A stretch of 8,211 nucleotides of DNA from Bacteroidales bacterium (GCA_027083715.1 JALWNR010000028.1:1-8211); one strand, 5' to 3'; shown: positions 1 through 6,657, counted from the first letter of the stretch. The notes: generated by a model from the sequence alone, not told the origin. Program-made: numbers and translations.

Positions 1-929
1 ATATTATCAGCTATTTGCAAATAAATGATAATAATCGTGATAAATATTTTCTGAAAGTTACAGCAACTGATGTATATCTCAGGACAAGTGTAAACATTTA
101 TATTTCAGTAGATAAAAATAATATAAATTCTGCTCAAAAATACCTTATTATATCGAAGAAGAATAATCAGATTTATTTTAAAAATTTTTTCCGACCGGAG
201 CATTATTTTTCAATAAAACACAGCACTCCTGTTGATAGTATTTATATAAAGTATTACCAAAAGGAAATTCCAATGCCTTATCCTCCGTTTTCAGATATGC
301 ATAGAGCTCAAATTAACACTACTCCTGATAGTATTTGGTCGGTTAGCGGGACTGATGCTTTTCAGTTTCATGAAGAAAATACCGGTTTTTATTTTATTCA
401 AATTGATACCACTCAAGCCGGCGGTTTAGGGCTTTTAAATCCGGGACAATATTTTCCGTATGTGAAAACAAGTTTAGATATGGTAAAACCTTTACAATAT
501 CTATGTAGCGAAGAGGAATATCAGGAACTGATTAATAGTTCAAACAAAAAATTGGCTGTGGATAGGTTTTGGCTTGAATGTGCAGGTGATAATACTGCAA
601 GAGCACGTGAGCTAATACGTATTTATTACAACAGAACGCTATATGCAAATGTATATTTCACCTCTTTCACACAGGGTTGGCGTACAGATAGAGGAATGAT
701 TTATTTAATGTTTGGACCTCCTAAAACTGTAAAAAACTTTCCTGACAAGGAGATTTGGCTTTATCATGACCGATTAAACTTTAAAGTATTGCAGTTTGTA
801 TTTAAAAAAGTTGAAAATTCTTATACTGATAATGATTATATCTTGGAACGACATATTGATTTTCGGAGTTTTTGGTTTCAGGCTATTAAAAGTTGGCGCA
901 ATGGAAAAGTGTACAGTGTTTTTCAGTAA
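1..929 (+). CDS. GWxTD domain-containing protein, 5' end outside the window
   Basis: The reading frame is open from the first base to a TAA at 927-929, so this is the C-terminal part of a longer protein. The TTG at 15 is an internal Leu codon rather than a start, because in-frame codons (Ile-Ile-Ser-Tyr) precede it. The signature G-W-R-T-D is encoded at 675-689 and is followed by RGMIYLMFGPP, which is typical of the GWxTD family of Bacteroidota. These proteins are usually about 400-500 residues, carry an N-terminal export signal, and have no established biochemical function. About 308 residues are visible here. The upstream part looks beta-rich, and the region before the motif (roughly 150-215, counted from the TTG) looks helical, with acidic and Arg-rich stretches. 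No catalytic motif is recognised. The gene lies 79 nt upstream of rlmB on the same strand with no clear terminator between them, so cotranscription is possible. Family assignment is firm; function is unknown. Confidence 0.85.
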   Translation, partial: IISYLQINDNNRDKYFLKVTATDVYLRTSVNIYISVDKNNINSAQKYLIISKKNNQIYFKNFFRPEHYFSIKHSTPVDSIYIKYYQKEIPMPYPPFSDMHRAQINTTPDSIWSVSGTDAFQFHEENTGFYFIQIDTTQAGGLGLLNPGQYFPYVKTSLDMVKPLQYLCSEEEYQELINSSNKKLAVDRFWLECAGDNTARARELIRIYYNRTLYANVYFTSFTQGWRTDRGMIYLMFGPPKTVKNFPDKEIWLYHDRLNFKVLQFVFKKVENSYTDNDYILERHIDFRSFWFQAIKSWRNGKVYSVFQ

Positions 930-1008
930 ATTGTTACAGTTCATTATAGCCTTATCCCCTGTATTATTAAATAATTGAATTATAGATTCTCTAAATTATA
1001 AAAAAAAC

Positions 1009-1770
1009 ATGGCAAATAAAAGAAAAGATAAAGATTTAATTTTTGGTGTACGTTCAGTAATTGAAGCCATAAAATCGGGTAAGGATTTTGATAAAATTCA
1101 GATACAAAGAGGGAATCAAAGTGCCTTGGTAAAAGAGCTGTTAAGTGTTGCAAATATGCATCAAGTTCCGGTTCAGTTTGTGCCTCAAGAAAAATTCAGG
1201 ATTTATCAAGGAAAAAATCATCAAGGAGTAATTGCAGTTCTTTCGCCAATTACTTATCAAAAATTGGAGGATATTATCCCTACAATCTATGAAGAAGGAG
1301 AAAACCCTTTTATCTTAATATTGGATGAAGTTTCTGATGTGCGTAATTTTGGGGCTATTATTCGAACAGCAGAATGTTCAGGTGTTCATGCAGTTGTAAT
1401 ACCCGATAAAGGAAGTGCTGCCATTACCGGCGATGCAATAAAAACATCAGCCGGAGCTTTATTTAAAATGCCTATTTGCCGGGTGCGCAGTTTATTGCAA
1501 ACCATTGATTTTTTAAAAACCAGTGGTTTAAAAATCATTGCTGCAAGCGAAAAAACAAATACGAATTATACTTCGGTCGATTTTAATTATCCACTGGCTT
1601 TAATTATGGGTTCCGAAGAAAAAGGTGTTTCGCCCAAAATATTAAAAACATCGGATGCAATAGTAAAAATCCCAATTCTGGGAACTATTGAGTCTTTAAA
1701 TGTATCAGTTGCTACCGGTATTTTGCTTTATGAAGCAGTTCGACAGAAAACAAACAGTACCGAAAATTAA
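1009..1770 (+). CDS. rlmB: 23S rRNA (guanosine-2'-O-)-methyltransferase RlmB, TrmH/SpoU family
   Basis: The protein has 253 aa, close to the 243 aa of E. coli RlmB, which methylates the ribose 2'-OH of G2251 in the 23S rRNA P loop using S-adenosylmethionine. The N-terminal substrate-binding domain covers about residues 8-80 and opens with LIFGVRSVIEAI. The SpoU methyltransferase domain covers about 100-246 with all three knot motifs: motif 1 around VRNFGAIIRT (Asn113, Gly115, Arg119), motif 2 MGSEEKGVS (Gly201, Glu203, Gly206), and motif 3 IPILGTIESLNVSVA (221-235). The presence of both domains favours RlmB over the shorter TrmH or TrmL enzymes, although Bacteroidota often have several paralogs, so the exact rRNA target is inferred. 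The ATG at 1009 follows an A-run (AAAAAAAC), the usual leader type in this phylum. The gene ends tail to tail with the FMN-binding gene, the two stop codons overlapping at 1767-1770. Confidence 0.92.
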   Translation: MANKRKDKDLIFGVRSVIEAIKSGKDFDKIQIQRGNQSALVKELLSVANMHQVPVQFVPQEKFRIYQGKNHQGVIAVLSPITYQKLEDIIPTIYEEGENPFILILDEVSDVRNFGAIIRTAECSGVHAVVIPDKGSAAITGDAIKTSAGALFKMPICRVRSLLQTIDFLKTSGLKIIAASEKTNTNYTSVDFNYPLALIMGSEEKGVSPKILKTSDAIVKIPILGTIESLNVSVATGILLYEAVRQKTNSTEN

Positions 1771-2357
1771 ATTAAGCTTTTTTCTCTGAGTTTTAGAGCA
1801 ATTTCATGCATCAACTGAATATCATCAGTAATTGATTGCGCAGATATTGTTGCTCCCGACAGAGCTTGAATATCTCTTCCATATTCTAAATTGCCACCAG
1901 AATATCCGATAAATTGCCTGAGCCATAACTTAGAACCAACCTCATATCCATACTCACCATCATAGACTAATATCTTAACTTTTTTTACACTTAAATCTTT
2001 ATTTAATATGAGCATATAATCAAAATGTTCATATCGTTCACCGATCATTTCTTTGCGAAAAGTTTGCTCACCCGAATCTGAACAGCCTCCTATAACACAA
2101 CCTTTTGTTCTACGAACAAATAAATATCCTAATACTTCGTTTCCTGATTTTAAAATAAAATTTTTATCAGCATCAATTTGCAATTCATTAGCTGTCTTAT
2201 CATCTATTTTTATAAGTGTTTTTTTTACTTCTGTATCTTTCCATATTTTTTTTATTTCTTTTTCTATTGATTTTTGGATGCGCGGGCTTAAATCATCTAC
2301 TTTATTTGTTATAAATAATCCAAAATAGGAAATTATTGCAATCATTAAATATTTCAT
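1767..2357 (-). CDS. FMN-binding domain protein, exported or membrane-anchored
   Basis: This is a 196-aa protein with a hydrophobic N-terminus (about residues 3-17), which is a signal peptide or anchor, so the rest is probably extracytoplasmic. The C-terminal half matches the FMN_bind pattern of RnfG/NqrC-like proteins, ending in LSGATISAQSITDDI. Ser167-Gly-Ala-Thr170 is the S/T-G-A-T core where ApbE attaches FMN through a phosphodiester to the Thr in known family members. The Asp often found three residues before the core Ser is Gln164 here, so covalent flavinylation is likely but not certain. A GCVIGGC segment places Cys87 and Cys92 close together, suited to a disulfide or redox role (inference). 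No ApbE, Rnf or Nqr genes are in the window. The only same-strand neighbour is the porin 203 nt upstream, so the pair may be functionally linked. The stop codon overlaps that of rlmB in convergent orientation. Confidence 0.8.
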   Translation of the reverse strand: MKYLMIAIISYFGLFITNKVDDLSPRIQKSIEKEIKKIWKDTEVKKTLIKIDDKTANELQIDADKNFILKSGNEVLGYLFVRRTKGCVIGGCSDSGEQTFRKEMIGERYEHFDYMLILNKDLSVKKVKILVYDGEYGYEVGSKLWLRQFIGYSGGNLEYGRDIQALSGATISAQSITDDIQLMHEIALKLREKSLI

Positions 2358-2388
2358 AAGTATATTTTTAATTATTTTTAATGGTCAA

Positions 2389-2484
2389 ATGGAATATCCA
2401 TGTATTGAAACTATTATTCTTTCAATATAGCAACACCAATTTTCATCACTACTGTTGAGTTTTTTCAATTCATGGATATTTCAT
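2389..2484. repeat. Long imperfect inverted repeat (22-nt arms) in the porin/FMN-binding gap
   Basis: The left arm is 2389-2410 and the right arm 2463-2484. They are reverse complements at 20 of 22 positions, sharing the core AATATCCATG and ATTGAAA. Inside, TATTGAAA at 2403-2410 also forms a perfect 8-bp pair with TTTCAATA at 2420-2427 across a 9-nt loop. The left arm's inner third can therefore pair locally or with the far arm, while the outer 14 nt can pair in both states. The element lies 31 nt upstream of the FMN-binding start codon, so it would be in that gene's leader. No convincing flanking direct repeat is visible. It could be a leader RNA structure, a protein-binding site or a small MITE-like repeat, and the sequence alone does not decide. 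Confidence 0.6.
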
Positions 2485-2517
2485 AATCAGTTATTTTAAG
2501 ATAATTTTATGTATTTA

Positions 2518-2537
2518 CCGGAGAGCACTCTCTCCGG
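2518..2537 (-). terminator. Perfect 8-bp stem-loop just after the porin gene
   Basis: CCGGAGAG (2518-2525) and CTCTCCGG (2530-2537) are exact reverse complements around a 4-nt loop. This is the most G+C-rich short stretch in its surroundings and begins 23 nt past the porin stop codon. No U-run follows on either strand, so it is not a canonical intrinsic terminator. It could act as a weak terminator, or as a 3'-end stabiliser that sets the ratio of porin to FMN-binding transcripts. Confidence 0.5.
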
Positions 2538-2560
2538 CTATCGATTAATTCACCATAAAA

Positions 2561-3745
2561 TTAAAACATGAAACCTATTCCCATATTCAAAAAGTTTTTG
2601 GTTTCTATTCCATTATCAATAATTTGATAATCCATTTTTACGATTGCATTATTATGCATTTTCCATCCTAAACCAAAAATAAATTCTTGTCGTGCAGAAG
2701 TATTATTTATGGGTGTATCAGAACTTACTGAAAATTGCGTATCGTAATTTTCATAGCGTACAAAAGGAATTAACTCATGCTTTGTAGGCAAGGTATTAAA
2801 AATATTATAGGATGCTTCAATATAATATCCAAACAAACTTTCGCCTAAATCGCTACCGGTAAAAGAATTATATTGTAAAACATTGTTATGTTTAGAATAA
2901 TATAATTGTCCGGTAAATCCAAATCCTGCAAGCGTATATTGTGCATCCAAACCCAACATTGATATACCAACAACAGTACTGTCTGCCGAAGTTTTTAAGA
3001 TTTCATCGTTTTTATCAATTCCCTGATATGCTGTTGATTGTGATTTACCAAAATATCCGGATAGTCCTAATTTAAAACCCGGAATTGCAAAATAATCAAT
3101 TCTCCCGGCAAAGTTTGGAAAACTAAAAACCGACTCCATTCCTTTTTGTCTTCCTCCTCGAAGTCCGTTTTCTCCATTAAAACGTGCATCACCATCGTAA
3201 CCCAACAAGCCATTTGTAATATAAATTTGATATTTTAAGGAATAATCATCAATTCTACCCATAAAACCGGCGCCAATTTCTCGCCAAGTTGACGGAACAA
3301 TATATTTATCAAGATTTGGACGTTCTACACCGTTGAAAATAGGTGGTTCATGATATTCATTTATAATTCCCATAGGAATTAACATTAATCCGGCACGAAA
3401 ATTTAACCAAGGATTAATTTTATGATTAATAAACGCCTGTTCGATAAACACTTCCTCAACATGCTCATATTCAACTTCTGTATATACTGATGTTTTATTG
3501 TCAAATTTGTATCCGAAAAGAAGTACAATACGGTGAACATCCATATTACCATTATAATTAACATCAGGACTAACCTGCTGATTATAATCAACTTGACCAT
3601 AACCTCCGATCACAAATCGATTATCCTTATAATGCATTCTTTGAACCGTATTTACACGTTCATTTACTAATGCAGTATCCCTTTGGGCTCTTAAAGGTAT
3701 TTGTACTACCATTCCTATCAAAAACACTAAAAATAGTTTTTTCAT
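2561..3745 (-). CDS. Outer-membrane beta-barrel porin, phosphate-selective porin (OprO/OprP)-like
   Basis: The start chosen is the ATG at 3745-3743, giving 394 aa beginning MKKLFLVFLIG. An in-frame TTG three codons upstream gives a longer form but is less likely, since the ATG opens a standard signal peptide (Lys-Lys, hydrophobic 4-18, then LRAQ with cleavage near residue 20). The mature protein shows many alternating, aromatic-rich beta strands, begins with a region like NRFVIGGYGQVDYN, and ends NMGIGFMF with a C-terminal Phe, the usual signal for BAM-dependent insertion. It contains WLNFRAGLMLIPMGIINEYHEPP, split here as WLNFRAGLML and IPMGIINEYHEPP, the 'R-x-G, P-x-G' segment common in OprO/OprP-like barrels of Bacteroidota. 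The substrate cannot be read from the sequence. The gene has its own promoter near 3834-3864 with a dyad over the -33 box, suggesting regulated expression, and may be cotranscribed with the FMN-binding gene downstream. Confidence 0.75.
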   Translation of the reverse strand: MKKLFLVFLIGMVVQIPLRAQRDTALVNERVNTVQRMHYKDNRFVIGGYGQVDYNQQVSPDVNYNGNMDVHRIVLLFGYKFDNKTSVYTEVEYEHVEEVFIEQAFINHKINPWLNFRAGLMLIPMGIINEYHEPPIFNGVERPNLDKYIVPSTWREIGAGFMGRIDDYSLKYQIYITNGLLGYDGDARFNGENGLRGGRQKGMESVFSFPNFAGRIDYFAIPGFKLGLSGYFGKSQSTAYQGIDKNDEILKTSADSTVVGISMLGLDAQYTLAGFGFTGQLYYSKHNNVLQYNSFTGSDLGESLFGYYIEASYNIFNTLPTKHELIPFVRYENYDTQFSVSSDTPINNTSARQEFIFGLGWKMHNNAIVKMDYQIIDNGIETKNFLNMGIGFMF

Positions 3746-3833
3746 TTCCTTCAATTTTTAATTTAGTAATAATAATTTTTTCAATTTCGATTATCGATAA
3801 CCATCATTATTTAGACTCATTCTAAATTCAATA

Positions 3834-3864
3834 CAAATGTATGGGCATTTGGTTTGCGGTGCAA
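3834..3864 (-). promoter_or_regulatory. Bacteroidota-type promoter for the porin gene
   Basis: On the minus strand, TACATTTG (plus-strand 3841-3834) matches the -7 consensus TAnnTTTG exactly. A TTG -33 element lies at 3864-3862 with a 20-nt spacer. The predicted transcript start is near 3830, giving a leader of about 85 nt to the ATG at 3745. Confidence 0.65.
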
Positions 3865-3882
3865 TACCTAAAAATAGGTATT
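3863..3882. promoter_or_regulatory. Perfect palindromic operator candidate over the porin -33 box
   Basis: AATACCTA (3863-3870) and TAGGTATT (3875-3882) are exact reverse complements separated by AAAA. The dyad centre lies near -42 relative to the predicted porin start and overlaps the -33 TTG, the place of a class II activator or a repressor. Read as TACCTAA-AA-ATAGGTA it has the 7-2-7 layout of NarL/FixJ-type sites, with one heptamer fitting TACYYMT fully and the other at 6 of 7. Assigning it to that regulator family is inference. A simple role as an AT-rich hairpin is less likely because it lies upstream of the transcript. Confidence 0.55.
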
Positions 3883-3934
3883 CGATTAATCTATATATTT
3901 ATATATCCACATGTATTAAACGAAAAAACCGAAC

Positions 3935-3965
3935 TTGTGTAAAATAAACTTTGTGTTTAACTTTG
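3935..3965 (+). promoter_or_regulatory. Bacteroidota-type promoter for lepB
   Basis: TTG at 3935-3937, a 20-nt spacer, and TAACTTTG at 3958-3965 match the -33/-7 consensus (TTG, TAnnTTTG). The spacing is the same as in the divergent porin promoter. The predicted start near 3968 gives a leader of about 67 nt. The rest of the 3746-4035 divergent region is AT-rich with no further gene or RNA that I can recognise. Confidence 0.6.
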
Positions 3966-4035
3966 ATGAAATTTTCAATAAAAAGAGTACTTTTACAGGC
4001 AAAAATATATTTATAAAAACGATAATAGATTAAAA

Positions 4036-5379
4036 ATGAACTTTTTAGAAAGCAAACCTACCCGCAAACAATGGATTAAATTTAGTATTGCAACAATTAT
4101 TTGGATATTATGGATGATATGGGCACGCAGCCCTTGGATGATTATTGGATTACCAATTATTTTTGATGTTTATATCAGTAAAAAGGTGAAATGGAATCCG
4201 TTTGCACAAAAAAAGGGTGAACCCAAACAAAAATGGAAAGAATGGGCAGATGCCTTAATTTTTGCATTGGTTGTATCTACTATTATTAAGATTTTTATTT
4301 TTCAATTATATGCTATTCCTACAGGTTCGCTGGAAAAAACCTTATTGATTGGCGATCATTTATTTGTGAGTAAATTAAGTTATGGTCCGCAAATACCTAA
4401 TACACCACTTGCTTTTCCACTGGTTCACAACACTTTGCCAGGGACTAAAAGTACAAATTCATATCTTGAATGGATAGAATGGCCCTACAAACGTCTTGCA
4501 GGCTTTGGTAATGTTGAACGAGATGATATTGTGGTTTTTAATTTCCCGGTGGGTGATACAATAATTGTAGGTTACGAAAACCCTGACTACTATCAATGGG
4601 TAAGGATGTATGGACGCAAACGAATTTTAAATGAATATGAAATAAAAGTACGGCCTGTTGATAAAAAAGAAAATTTTGTAAAACGCTGTGTGGCTGTTGC
4701 AGGTGATACATTGCAAATTATTGATACAAAAGTATATAGAAATGGTACTCCACAACCAGACTACAAAGGTTTGCAATGGAATTATACCGTTAAAACTAGT
4801 GGTGAAAATATTAATCCGAAAACTTTTGAACGTTTGGGTATTTATCGTTCAGATGTTCAAATTTATCCTGCCGGAGGATTATATTTATTGCCGCTAACCA
4901 ATGAAATGGTTGAAAAATTGAAACAATATCCTTCAATAGTTGAGATAAAGAAAACAATTGCTCCTAAAGGAGAATACGATCCAAGTATTTTTCCGCATAA
5001 TCCGAAAATACCTTGGAATAACGATAATTTTGGACCACTGGTAATTCCCAAAAAGGGAATGACTATTGATTTAGATTCAACTAATATAATACTTTACAGA
5101 CGAGTAATTGATGTGTATGAACATAATAATTATACGGAAAAAAACGGTAAAGTTTATATTGATGGAAAAGCGGTAGATAAATATACATTTAAACAAAACT
5201 ATTATTGGATGATGGGTGATAATCGTCATAATTCTGCTGATTCGCGTGCTTGGGGCTTTGTTCCAGAGGATCATATTGTAGGTAAACCTGTATTGATTTT
5301 TTACTCACTAAATCCTGAAAAAACTTTTCCGGCAAGTATGCGCTGGAATAGATTGTTTAAAATAGTTAGAAAGGAATAA
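4036..5379 (+). CDS. lepB: Signal peptidase I
   Basis: This 447-aa membrane serine protease cleaves signal peptides from exported proteins on the outer face of the cytoplasmic membrane. Two or more hydrophobic stretches lie in residues 16-46, and a further anchor covers about 71-90 immediately before the catalytic box. The nucleophile is Ser98 in AIPTGSLEKTLLIGD, the general base Lys216 lies in FVKRCVAVAGD, and the C-terminal box is MMGDNRHNSADSRAWGFV (393-410, with Asp395, Ser400, Asp402 and Arg404). The Ser-to-Lys distance is about 118 residues against 55 in E. coli LepB, and the Lys-to-GDN distance about 178 against roughly 127, so the enzyme carries two insertions, as is usual in Bacteroidota LepB. 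The ATG at 4036 follows AAAAA with no Shine-Dalgarno. It is a single-gene unit with its own promoter and a strong terminator. All catalytic residues are intact. Confidence 0.95.
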   Translation: MNFLESKPTRKQWIKFSIATIIWILWMIWARSPWMIIGLPIIFDVYISKKVKWNPFAQKKGEPKQKWKEWADALIFALVVSTIIKIFIFQLYAIPTGSLEKTLLIGDHLFVSKLSYGPQIPNTPLAFPLVHNTLPGTKSTNSYLEWIEWPYKRLAGFGNVERDDIVVFNFPVGDTIIVGYENPDYYQWVRMYGRKRILNEYEIKVRPVDKKENFVKRCVAVAGDTLQIIDTKVYRNGTPQPDYKGLQWNYTVKTSGENINPKTFERLGIYRSDVQIYPAGGLYLLPLTNEMVEKLKQYPSIVEIKKTIAPKGEYDPSIFPHNPKIPWNNDNFGPLVIPKKGMTIDLDSTNIILYRRVIDVYEHNNYTEKNGKVYIDGKAVDKYTFKQNYYWMMGDNRHNSADSRAWGFVPEDHIVGKPVLIFYSLNPEKTFPASMRWNRLFKIVRKE

Positions 5380-5386
5380 ACAAACT

Positions 5387-5420
5387 AAAAAAGCGGTTAA
5401 GTAATTTAATCGCTTTTTTT
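5387..5420. terminator. Bidirectional intrinsic terminator between lepB and lpxB
   Basis: AGCGGTTAA (5392-5400) pairs with TTAATCGCT (5406-5414), with one G-U wobble and a 5-nt loop. It is flanked by six As (5387-5392) and seven Ts (5414-5420). The A and T tracts give a U-run on either strand, so it can end both lepB and the convergent surE-lpxB transcript. It begins 7 nt after the lepB stop. The rest of 5421-5517 shows nothing clear. Confidence 0.85.
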
Positions 5421-5517
5421 ACTGTTTATACTCGTATGTTTGCAAAGTAAATAAAAAAAGAATTATGTTTATTTGAAATAGATATTAAAATCAAATAAAT
5501 TTGTAGAGCCTTATTAT

Positions 5518-6636
5518 TTAAGCAATTAAGTCGTTATAAATTATTTCAGCAGTTCTACGCGATGCACCCGGTTCTCCAATGATTTGTTGCAATTCTTTGT
5601 AGCTTTCTAACATTTGATATCTATATTGTTCGTCATAAATAATTTTTGAAAGTTCATCGGTAATTTTTGCAGGCAGATTTTTTTGCAATAATTCTTGCAC
5701 TATTGTTCTGTCCATTACAATATTCACCAACGAAAAAAACTTAGGTTTTATAAAGTATTTACCTACTTCGTAGGTAATTTTATTCATTTTATAAACAACT
5801 ACTTGCGGAACATTAAACATAGCCGTTTCGAGTGTAGCCGTACCTGAGGTTACAATAGCAGCTTGCGCATGTTGCAGTAAATCATAAGTTTGATTAAAAA
5901 CTAAGCTTACCGGATAATGCTCTATGTAAGGAAGATACGTATTTTCATTAAAACTTGGAGCACCGGCCAAAACAAATTGGTACTCATGAAAATGCTCAAT
6001 TACTTTTAACATTTCGGGCAAAATATATTTAAGTTCTTGCTTTCTGCTACCTGCCAATAATGCAATTATAGGTTTTTCATTTAATTTATTCCGTTTTAAA
6101 AAAGTTTGTCTGTCAGGCAATAGTTCCTTTTTCTTTTTTAATTCATCAATAAGCGGATTACCCACATATTCAACATCATAATTATACTGTTTGTAAAACT
6201 CTTTTTCAAAAGGGAAAATTACAAACATTTTATCAATATACCTTTTAATTTTCCATGCACGTGATTTTTTCCAAGCCCAAATTTTTGGGGATATATAATA
6301 ATAGGTAAGAATATTATTTTCTTTAGCAAATTTTGCCATACGCAAATTAAAGCCGGGATAATCTACAAGAATCAATATATTGGGATTAAAGTCTAACAAA
6401 TCGCTTTGGCAAAGTTCAAAGTTGCTCTTAATACGGCGAATATTCATTAGCACTTCAACGAAGCCCATAAAAGCAAGTTCTTTATAATGTTTAACAATTT
6501 CCCCCCCTTGCTGTTGCATTAAATCTCCTCCCCAAACACGAAATTGGGCATCCTTGTCAAAATTATTTAGTTCATGCATTAAGTTTGCCGCATGTAAATC
6601 GCCGGAAGCTTCACCGGCAATAATGTAATATTTCAT
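5518..6636 (-). CDS. lpxB: Lipid-A-disaccharide synthase
   Basis: This 372-aa GT19 glycosyltransferase (E. coli LpxB has 382 aa) joins UDP-2,3-diacylglucosamine and lipid X to make the lipid A disaccharide at the inner face of the cytoplasmic membrane. The visible landmarks in order are IAGEASGDLHAANLM (6-20), WGGDLMQQQGG (35-45), LVDYPGFNLRMA with Asp92, YYISPKIWAWKKSRAWKI (113-130), FVIFPFEKEFY, YVGNPLIDE (157-165), ALLAGSRKQEL (192-202), and the nucleotide-binding segment TSGTATLETAMFNVPQVVVYK (starting at 263). All conserved blocks are present, so the enzyme should be active. The ATG at 6636 sits inside the last unit of an octamer repeat. The coding strand carries a G7 run at codons 44-46, unusual in such AT-rich DNA. 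It is the last gene of the minus-strand cluster after surE and a small membrane protein, from which it is separated by 204 nt. Confidence 0.95.
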   Translation of the reverse strand: MKYYIIAGEASGDLHAANLMHELNNFDKDAQFRVWGGDLMQQQGGEIVKHYKELAFMGFVEVLMNIRRIKSNFELCQSDLLDFNPNILILVDYPGFNLRMAKFAKENNILTYYYISPKIWAWKKSRAWKIKRYIDKMFVIFPFEKEFYKQYNYDVEYVGNPLIDELKKKKELLPDRQTFLKRNKLNEKPIIALLAGSRKQELKYILPEMLKVIEHFHEYQFVLAGAPSFNENTYLPYIEHYPVSLVFNQTYDLLQHAQAAIVTSGTATLETAMFNVPQVVVYKMNKITYEVGKYFIKPKFFSLVNIVMDRTIVQELLQKNLPAKITDELSKIIYDEQYRYQMLESYKELQQIIGEPGASRRTAEIIYNDLIA

Positions 6637-6657
6637 TGTTAAATAGTTATATAGTTA
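6634..6657 (-). repeat. Three-unit octamer repeat ending in the lpxB start codon
   Basis: On the minus strand the units read TAACTATA, TAACTATT and TAACAATG (6657-6650, 6649-6642, 6641-6634). The last contains the ATG of lpxB. The repeat occupies the ribosome-loading region, where a change in unit number would move the leader relative to the start. Confidence 0.5.

Noticed and set aside
796..978. 60-aa plus-strand ORF overlapping the end of the GWxTD gene.
   Set aside because: It lies in another frame of a clear gene, and its Ile/Leu-rich composition is what AT-rich shadow frames give.
2053..2328. 91-aa plus-strand ORF opposite the FMN-binding gene.
   Set aside because: It is antisense to a recognisable domain protein, with no motif and no promoter.
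2419..2451. Ten-residue minus-strand mini-ORF (MKIGVAILKE) in the FMN-binding leader as a leader peptide.
   Set aside because: It is very short, has no run of a regulatory amino acid and no conservation evidence. Such ORFs are expected by chance.
2389..2484. The inverted repeat as terminal repeats of an insertion sequence.
   Set aside because: Only 52 nt lie between the arms, with no transposase and no clear target duplication. A MITE is not excluded, so it is kept as an unexplained repeat.
3746..3754. TTG start three codons upstream for the porin.
   Set aside because: The ATG at 3745 begins directly at a standard Lys-Lys signal peptide. The TTG would add only Leu(Met)-Lys-Glu before it, including an acidic residue unusual at a signal peptide N-terminus.
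4688..5274. Three short ORFs (69, 62 and 65 aa) inside lepB on both strands.
   Set aside because: All are contained in the intact lepB frame and have no recognisable features.
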